From OFTM10 sp964344055 (GTDB lineage Bacteria; Actinomycetota; Acidimicrobiia; Acidimicrobiales; Aldehydirespiratoraceae): a stretch of DNA of 64,000 bases. A program made the position numbers and the translations under genes. Under the pieces are notes generated by a model that did not search any database, was not told where the DNA came from, and saw nothing but the letters and a program-made list of their open reading frames with translations. Shown one piece after another: positions 59,157-64,000 of this stretch. The stretch's first letter is position 1; each line of letters starts with the position of its first letter. The DNA is taken from the NCBI GenBank assembly GCA_964344055.1, contig CAYFLT010000004.1, positions 1 to 64,000 of the forward strand, in the 5' to 3' direction.

Positions 59157-60121
59157 GCCGTGAGCAGGATCTTCCCGGTGGTGCCCCGGCCTTCGAGTGC
59201 TTCGTGGGCGGCGGCTGCTTCGGCGAGCGGGAAGCGGTGACCGATGCGTATCTCGAGGCTGCCGTTCCCGACCCACTCGGTGATGTCGTTCCATCGTGCG
59301 TCGCGAGCGTCGGGGGTGAGGATGTAGGAGAAGAGGGTCGGGCGGGTGACGTAGAGCGACTTCGCCATCAGCTGCAACGGGCTGAACGAAGGAACGGGAC
59401 CCGACGCGTTGCCGAATGTGGCCATGAGTCCACGGGGGCGCAGGAGCTGGAGGCCGGCCTCGAAAGTGGACGCACCGACACCGTCGTAGACCACGTCGAT
59501 GGCGTCCTTGCCGACTGCCGCCTCGACCGCTTCGACGAGATCGTTCTCGCGGTAGTTGACGACATGGTCGGCCCCGGCCGAGCGGGCGAGCTCGGCCTTC
59601 TCCTCGGTGCCGACGGTGGCCACCACCTCCGCCCCGCGCATCTTGGCCATCTGCACCATCAGACGACCGGTACCGCCTGCCGCGGCGTGGATCAGGCAGC
59701 GATCACCGGGCTGGAGCGGATGGGTGTCGGTGACGAGATAGTGGGCCGTCATGCCCTGAAGCGGAACCGCGGCCGCCGGGTCCAGGTCCATTCCGGGTGG
59801 CACACGAAGGGCGGCGGCAGCCGGCAGGAGGCACTGAGTGGCATAGGAACCGGCCGTCCCCGACCACGCGACCCGATCGCCGACGGTGAAGTCGCCCACC
59901 CCGTCGCCCACCGCTGCAACGGTGCCCGATCCCTCCATGCCCGGGGTGAAGGGGAGGGGCATCGGATAGAGGCCGCTGCGGTGGTAGGTGTCGATGAAGT
60001 TGACCCCGGCCGCGTGGACGTCGACGAGCAGCTCGCCCGCGCCTGGCTCCGGGAGTTCGACCTCCGCCAGCTCGAGGGCGTCGGTTCCGCCCGGGGTGTG
60101 GACCTGGATCGCGGTGGTCAC
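59153..60121 (-). CDS. Quinone oxidoreductase-like zinc-less MDR dehydrogenase
   Basis: 322 residues from GTG 60121 with AAGGAG upstream. It has the quinone-reductase pattern: AAGVNFIDTYHRSGLYPMPLPF (about 39-60), GMEGSGTVAAVGDGVGDF, the signature region HAAAGGTGRLMVQMAKMRGA (about 143-162) and GASTFEAGLQLL. No catalytic Cys/His zinc pair is present. It uses NADPH to reduce quinones or enones. Its place inside the homoprotocatechuate operon (overlaps with hpaR and hpaH by GTGA and ATGA) suggests it handles quinone or redox by-products there. Confidence 0.87.
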   Translation of the reverse strand: MTTAIQVHTPGGTDALELAEVELPEPGAGELLVDVHAAGVNFIDTYHRSGLYPMPLPFTPGMEGSGTVAAVGDGVGDFTVGDRVAWSGTAGSYATQCLLPAAAALRVPPGMDLDPAAAVPLQGMTAHYLVTDTHPLQPGDRCLIHAAAGGTGRLMVQMAKMRGAEVVATVGTEEKAELARSAGADHVVNYRENDLVEAVEAAVGKDAIDVVYDGVGASTFEAGLQLLRPRGLMATFGNASGPVPSFSPLQLMAKSLYVTRPTLFSYILTPDARDARWNDITEWVGNGSLEIRIGHRFPLAEAAAAHEALEGRGTTGKILLTA

Positions 60122-60609
60122 GTTGTCTCCTTCGCCTGGTTCGGGAGGTCGAGGGTGGCGAGGTCCTCGAGGAGTTCCTGGAGTCTGCCGAGGCGGTCCT
60201 CGCCGAGGGCCGCCTCGATCTCGGTGTAGAGCGCTTCGGACCGGGGTGCAACTCGACTGACGAGGCGTCGGCCGTCGCGGGAGATGCGAATGGCGGCCCG
60301 ACGCTGGTCGTGGGCGGCCGCGCCGCGCTCGATGAGGGTCCGCTCTTCGAGCTTGGCCAGGATGCGCGACAGACTCGGGCCGAGGAGGAAGGTGCGGTCG
60401 ACCAGGTCGCCGACCTCGAGTGGATCGGTGGCGTCGGCCAGGGCCCGCAGGACCCGCCACTGTTGCTCGGTGAGGTCGTACTCCGCGAGCAGCGGGCGGA
60501 ACTGTCGCATCGCCGCCTCGCGGGCACGCATCAGCGCCATCGGGAGCGACCGGGAGAAGGCTCGCATCCCGATCACGTCGTCGGTGGGTCCGGAGTCCGA
60601 TGCGGGCAT
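60118..60609 (-). CDS. hpaR: MarR-family regulator, HpaR-like
   Basis: 163 residues. The core LPMALMRAREAAMRQFRPLLAEYDLTEQQWRVLRAL (about 22-57) and the winged helix with TFLLGPSLSRILAKLEERTLIERG (about 73-96), then HDQRRAAIRISRDG (wing), match HpaR-type MarR regulators of homoprotocatechuate degradation, which release DNA when the aromatic acid or a breakdown product binds. It lies between hpaG (6 bases upstream) and the quinone oxidoreductase (4-nt overlap). The first 15 residues are variable; a later Met at about residue 15 could be the true start. Confidence 0.85.
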   Translation of the reverse strand: MPASDSGPTDDVIGMRAFSRSLPMALMRAREAAMRQFRPLLAEYDLTEQQWRVLRALADATDPLEVGDLVDRTFLLGPSLSRILAKLEERTLIERGAAAHDQRRAAIRISRDGRRLVSRVAPRSEALYTEIEAALGEDRLGRLQELLEDLATLDLPNQAKETT

Positions 60610-60615
60610 CGTGGG

Positions 60616-61512
60616 CTACTGCGGCTCGGGAGGCGCGATCGAACGGCCGTCGTCGAACTCGTCCCGGATGGTGTTGCGAAGGGTTCCGATCTCCGGCACC
60701 GACACCTCGACGACATCTCCCGGCTCCAACCAGACTGGCGGGTCGAAGCGGGCACCGGCTCCGGTGGGCGTGCCCGTGAAGATGACGTCGCCGGGGGCGA
60801 GGTCGGTGAAGGTCGACAGATAGTGGATCTGGTACTCGATCGAGTACTTCATCGTCGCCGGCGTGTCGTCCTGGCGGAGCTCGCCGTTCACGTGGGTGGT
60901 GAGGTGGAGGTTCTCGAAGGAACCGATCTCGCGGATCGGGACCAGCCATGGCCCGATCGAGCCGGTGGACACCCAGTTCTTTCCCTGGGTGACGTTGAAC
61001 TTGGCGTGGCGCACCCAGTCGCGGATCGTGCCTTCGTTGCCCAGTGACAGCCCGGCGATGTGGTGGCGCGCCTGGTCCATCGGGATTCGGCGGCCGGCTC
61101 TTCCGATGACCACGACGATCTCGCCTTCGTAGTCGAGTTGGGGTGACTCGGGCGGGCGAACGAGATCGCGATCGTGGCCGGTGAAGCCGTCGGGGAACCG
61201 TGGGAAGACGCTCGGGTACGCGGCGTCGGACTTGTCCGCGTACTCGTCGGCGCGGCCCCCGTAGTTGACGCCGATGCAGAAGATCTTGCGAGGCCACGGA
61301 AGGAGCCGTTCGAAGGTGATGTCGGACAGGGCGTGATCTGGTGCTGCGCCACGGGCGACGGCGATCGCCTCGTCGACGCGACCGGTGGCGACGATGTCGT
61401 GGAGGTCGGCGATGTCGGCCATCCGTTCGGGAAGCGAGACCACACCTGTGCCGTCGTCGCTGAGCGCGCCCACCGAGTGTCGACCGGCGACCGAGTAACT
61501 CAGCAATCGCAT
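60616..61512 (-). CDS. hpaG: Fumarylacetoacetate-hydrolase-family isomerase/decarboxylase
   Basis: 298 residues from ATG 61512, preceded by AAGGGG. The core PRKIFCIGVNYGGRADEY (about 79-96), PQLDYEGEIVVVIGRAGRRI (about 133-152, metal Glu pair), then GKNWVSTGSIGPWLVP and GDVIFTGTPTGAGARFDPP (about 251-269) belong to the FAA-hydrolase fold used by HpaG (2-hydroxyhepta-2,4-diene-1,7-dioate isomerase / decarboxylase). First gene of the hpaG-hpaR-dehydrogenase-hpaH operon, transcribed away from hpaF. Confidence 0.86.
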   Translation of the reverse strand: MRLLSYSVAGRHSVGALSDDGTGVVSLPERMADIADLHDIVATGRVDEAIAVARGAAPDHALSDITFERLLPWPRKIFCIGVNYGGRADEYADKSDAAYPSVFPRFPDGFTGHDRDLVRPPESPQLDYEGEIVVVIGRAGRRIPMDQARHHIAGLSLGNEGTIRDWVRHAKFNVTQGKNWVSTGSIGPWLVPIREIGSFENLHLTTHVNGELRQDDTPATMKYSIEYQIHYLSTFTDLAPGDVIFTGTPTGAGARFDPPVWLEPGDVVEVSVPEIGTLRNTIRDEFDDGRSIAPPEPQ

Positions 61513-61530
61513 GGTGCCCCTTCTCACGAC

Positions 61531-61550
61531 TTGTTTCACATGTTATACAG
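61531..61550. promoter_or_regulatory. Imperfect palindrome between hpaG and hpaF, candidate HpaR operator
   Basis: TTGTTTCACATGTTATACAG lies midway in the 60 bases between hpaG and hpaF start codons. The two halves read TGTTTCACA and TGTTATACA; around the centre 14 of 18 bases are symmetric, as expected for a MarR-type dimer site. It would block both divergent promoters. TTATAC within it could also be a -10 element for hpaF. Confidence 0.55.
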
Positions 61551-61572
61551 TTTCGAACGGGAGGGAAAGGCC

Positions 61573-61977
61573 ATGCCGCACATCACCATCGAGTACTCCG
61601 CCAACCTTGCGGAGCTCCACGACGTGCAGGCCCTCGTCGACGCCGTGCACGCCGCCGCCCTCGACGACGGACTGCCCTCGCTCGATGGCCTCCGGACCCG
61701 GGCCCGCGCCTGTCGCGAGTACCGGATCGCCGACGGCGATCCCAGCCACGTGTTCGTGGCGATGACGGCCCGGATCGGGCCAGGGCGGGCTCCCGACGAG
61801 GTTCAGCGGTTCCTCGAGCGCATCACCGACACGGTGGACGCCGAACTGGCGGTCCTGGGCAGCCGGAACGCCGTCATGTTGAGCGCCGAGATCCAGTTCA
61901 TCGACCCCGACCTTCGCATCAATCGAAACCAGGTCCGCACCAAGTTGGCAGGCCCCGAGCAGGAGGCGAGCGCCTGA
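61573..61977 (+). CDS. hpaF: 5-carboxymethyl-2-hydroxymuconate isomerase
   Basis: 134 residues. MPHITIEYSANL places the catalytic Pro right after the initiator Met, as in the tautomerase superfamily, and the rest (HVFVAMTARIGPGRAPDEVQRFLERITDTV, about 57-86, and LSAEIQFIDPDLRINRNQVR, about 105-124) matches HpaF/CHMI. It shifts a double bond in the ring-cleavage product of homoprotocatechuate. A strong ribosome site (GGGAGGGAAAGG) precedes it. It overlaps hpaE by one base (TGATG). Confidence 0.88.
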   Translation: MPHITIEYSANLAELHDVQALVDAVHAAALDDGLPSLDGLRTRARACREYRIADGDPSHVFVAMTARIGPGRAPDEVQRFLERITDTVDAELAVLGSRNAVMLSAEIQFIDPDLRINRNQVRTKLAGPEQEASA

Positions 61978-63347
61978 TGGCGGCTTCGAACCACACCTTC
62001 GACGACAACCTCTCCGCGGCTCGGGAACATCTCGCCCGGTTCTCCGCCGAGCCGATGCTCCACATCATCGACGGGCGGCCCACGGCCAGTTCGTCCGAAG
62101 CGACGTTCGAGAACACGTCACCGATCGACGGCATGCGGCTCGGCGCGGTGGCGTCCGGCGACGCCGCGGACGTGGACGCCGCGGCGCGGGCGGCCGCAGC
62201 CGCATTCGCCGATTGGGCCGACACTCCGGGCACCGAGCGGAAACGAGTCCTCCACCGGGTCGCCGACGCCATCGCCGACAACGCCCACCGGATCGCAGTG
62301 TGCGAGTGCGTCGACACCGGCCAGACCATGCGGTTCATGAGCGCCGCCGCACTGAGGGGAGCGGAGAACTTCCGCTTCTTCGCCGACCGGGCACCCGGTG
62401 CATCGGACGGTCAGGCCCTGCCGAGCCCGGACCACTTCAACTACACGACCCGTCGTGCGATCGGGCCGGTCGGTGTGATCACCCCGTGGAACACCCCCTT
62501 CATGTTGTCGACCTGGAAGATCGCCCCGGCATTGGCGGCCGGCTGCACGGTCGTGCACAAGCCGGCCGAATGGAGCCCGATCACCGCCCAGCTGCTGTCG
62601 GAGATCGCGCTCGAGGCCGGCCTGCCTGCCGGTGTGCTCAACACCGTCCACGGCATGGGGGAGACCGCCGGCAAGGCGCTCACCGAGCACCCTGCCATCA
62701 CCGCGATCGCCTTCAACGGTGAGCGCTGCACGAGCTCGAGCCGGGTCCTGGTCCAGGAGTCGATCTTCGACACCTTCGTCGATCGGCTCGCCGAGAAGAT
62801 GCGAAACATCCCTGTCGGTCACCCGCTCGATCCGTCGGCGGTGATCGGTCCCCTGGTCCATCCCCGTCACTGCGAGAAGGTGCAGAGCTATCGCACGATC
62901 GCGGTGGAGGAGGGCGCCACGGTGGTGGAAGGGGACGGCTGGTCCGACGCGCCTGAGAACGGCAACTTCATCGCCCCAATGCTGTTCACCAATGCTCGCA
63001 ACGACATGCGCATCGCTCAGGAGGAGATCTTCGGACCGGTGCTCACGGCCATCCCGTTCTCCGATGAGGCGGACGCGATCGCGATCGCGAACGACGTCGA
63101 GTACGGCCTCGCCGGCTACCTGTGGACGAGTGATGTCACCCGGGCGCACCGGGTGGCCGATCGACTCGAGGCCGGGATGATCTGGGTCAACTCCCAGAAC
63201 GTGCGGCACCTGCCCACCCCATTCGGTGGTACAAAGCGAAGTGGTATCGGCCGCGACGGCGGTGACTGGAGCTTCGACTTCTACATGGAGACCAAGAACA
63301 TAGCGATCGCCACTGGAGACCACGCCATCCCGGCGCTGGGGGGCTGA
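61977..63347 (+). CDS. hpaE: 5-carboxymethyl-2-hydroxymuconate semialdehyde dehydrogenase, with internal deletion
   Basis: 456 residues where the family has about 490-510. N-terminal half (VGVITPWNTPFMLSTWKIAPALAAGCTVVHKPAEWSP, in order about 162-198) and C-terminal half (GERCTSSSRVLV with catalytic Cys at about 249, then EEIFGPVLTAIPF) both match HpaE. Between them ITAIAF joins directly to NGERC; in HpaE about 50 residues lie there, including TGGTATG and the ELGGK motif with the general-base Glu. The joint (62710-62722) has GGTGAG, a word likely present at both ends of the missing part. As written the enzyme should be inactive; a collapsed repeat in assembly is possible. Confidence 0.82.
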   Translation: MAASNHTFDDNLSAAREHLARFSAEPMLHIIDGRPTASSSEATFENTSPIDGMRLGAVASGDAADVDAAARAAAAAFADWADTPGTERKRVLHRVADAIADNAHRIAVCECVDTGQTMRFMSAAALRGAENFRFFADRAPGASDGQALPSPDHFNYTTRRAIGPVGVITPWNTPFMLSTWKIAPALAAGCTVVHKPAEWSPITAQLLSEIALEAGLPAGVLNTVHGMGETAGKALTEHPAITAIAFNGERCTSSSRVLVQESIFDTFVDRLAEKMRNIPVGHPLDPSAVIGPLVHPRHCEKVQSYRTIAVEEGATVVEGDGWSDAPENGNFIAPMLFTNARNDMRIAQEEIFGPVLTAIPFSDEADAIAIANDVEYGLAGYLWTSDVTRAHRVADRLEAGMIWVNSQNVRHLPTPFGGTKRSGIGRDGGDWSFDFYMETKNIAIATGDHAIPALGG

Positions 63348-64000
63348 TCGCGATCGGACGGCGGTTCCGTCTCCTCGCCTTCGGGCTTGTCCTCGGTTTC
63401 GTCGCGGGAGCATGCGGGACCGCCGAGGAGGAACCGGCGCCGGCGACGACCACGACGGCCACACCCACCACTTCGCTCGTGACCACCACGACCGAGCCAC
63501 CGGGTCCGGCGGTCACCGTCGGTGCCGAGGTTCTCGCGGACTCGGGCTTCGCGGCCCTCGACGGCGCCCGGGTCGGCTTGATCGCCAACCAGACCTCGCT
63601 CGTGCGCGGAGAGCACCTCATCGACGTTCTGGTCGCGGCCCCCAATGTCGAGCTCGTGGCGGTGTTCGCGCCCGAGCACGGGGTTCGGGGCACGGCCGGG
63701 GCCGGTGTGCTGCTCGACGACGATGTCGACCGCACGACCGGTACGCCGATCTTCAGCCTCTACGGAGACACCCGGAAGCCGACCCCGGAGATGCTCGAGG
63801 GCATCGACGTGCTGGTTTACGACCTCCAGGACGTGGGTGGTCGCTTCTACACCTACGTGTCGACGATGGGTCTGGCCATGCAGGCCGCCGCGGAGGCCGG
63901 GATCCGTTTCGTGGTGCTGGATCGGCCGGAACCGTCTGGCGGCGTCCTGGTGTCGGGCTACGTCCTGGAGCCCGAGAAGATCTCGTTCATCGGGCAGTAC
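63344..64000 (+). CDS. DUF1343/NamZ-like exo-beta-N-acetylmuramidase lipoprotein, 3' truncated by window
   Basis: The frame runs open to the right edge. It begins with basic IGRRFR, a hydrophobic stretch LLAFGLVLGFVAG and a lipobox (VAGAC, Cys about 26), then a Thr-rich linker (TTTTATPTTSLVTTTTEPP). The domain has GARVGLIANQTSLVRG (about 80), VAVFAPEHGVRG (about 108) and MLEGIDVLVYDLQDVGGRFYTYVSTM (about 149-174), matching DUF1343, whose NamZ members remove MurNAc from peptidoglycan ends. No ATG, GTG or TTG fits upstream; CTG at 63344 overlaps the hpaE stop (CTGA) and gives a sensible signal peptide. Confidence 0.75.
   Translation, partial: MIAIGRRFRLLAFGLVLGFVAGACGTAEEEPAPATTTTATPTTSLVTTTTEPPGPAVTVGAEVLADSGFAALDGARVGLIANQTSLVRGEHLIDVLVAAPNVELVAVFAPEHGVRGTAGAGVLLDDDVDRTTGTPIFSLYGDTRKPTPEMLEGIDVLVYDLQDVGGRFYTYVSTMGLAMQAAAEAGIRFVVLDRPEPSGGVLVSGYVLEPEKISFIGQY

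Noticed and set aside
1..64000. tRNA, rRNA, insertion sequences, prophage or integrative element
   Set aside because: No cloverleaf-type region, transposase, integrase or long terminal repeats were recognised; gaps between genes are all under 300 bases.

Overview
The window is GC-rich, gene-dense DNA with G/C-ending codons and many GTG starts. Co-directional genes are often coupled by 4-nt (ATGA or GTGA) or 1-nt (TGATG) overlaps. An F420/LLM-type oxidoreductase, short-chain dehydrogenases, a WXG100/EccC pair and secreted proteins with Thr-rich linkers point to a high-GC actinobacterium, most likely an uncultured Acidimicrobiia (Ilumatobacter-like) lineage; this placement is inference. Four runs of N (29859-29875, 30113-30122, 35795-35804, 42313-42322) mark it as a draft or metagenome scaffold, so some broken genes may be assembly errors. 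No rRNA, tRNA, insertion sequence, phage or CRISPR array was seen, and no stretch over 300 bases lacks a gene.

Layout. 1-8.3 kb: start of an MMPL exporter, nucleoside hydrolase, SDR, two zinc dehydrogenases, an ECF sigma factor with a coupled membrane protein whose gene is split by an in-frame TAG, and an MFS transporter. 8.3-15 kb: a frameshifted membrane-anchored BNR-repeat protein, divergent from a WXG100 protein and a three-ATPase EccC/EssC-like protein (a minimal type VII secretion locus). 15-24.6 kb: S9 peptidase, DUF1214-like protein, a molybdate uptake operon (regulator-modA-modB-modC-SDR), MscS channel, small membrane protein, O-methyltransferase. 24.6-29.6 kb: two large polypeptides forming a LIV-type ABC transporter, one LivH-LivM-LivG and the other a major-facilitator domain fused to a LivF-type ATPase. 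29.7-38.2 kb: catabolic-type enzymes. 38.2-43 kb: pyruvate:ferredoxin oxidoreductase with an overlapping dihydroorotate-dehydrogenase-like gene. 43-47 kb: sugar-nucleotide/glycan genes. 47-50 kb: acyl-CoA ligase, HD-GYP protein, orphan PepSY fragment, SnoaL-like protein. 50-57.3 kb: a dipeptide-type ABC transporter divergent from a YtcJ-like amidohydrolase across a perfect palindrome. 57.3-63.3 kb: homoprotocatechuate meta-cleavage genes hpaG-hpaR-dehydrogenase-hpaH against hpaF-hpaE, with a MarR-type operator candidate between them. The window ends in a NamZ-like (DUF1343) lipoprotein gene.

Most notable: the last gene of the hpaG-hpaR operon is an AhpD-like peroxidase with an in-frame TGA exactly where the second Cys of the CxxC motif should be. 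The spacing of the four AhpD active-site residues is preserved, and a hairpin fitting the bacterial SECIS rules follows the TGA, so it is probably a selenoprotein. Other standouts are the MFS-LivF fusion, hairpin terminators whose arms carry the stop codons of flanking convergent genes, an hpaE that has lost about 50 residues including the ELGGK motif, and the TAG inside a tandem repeat domain.
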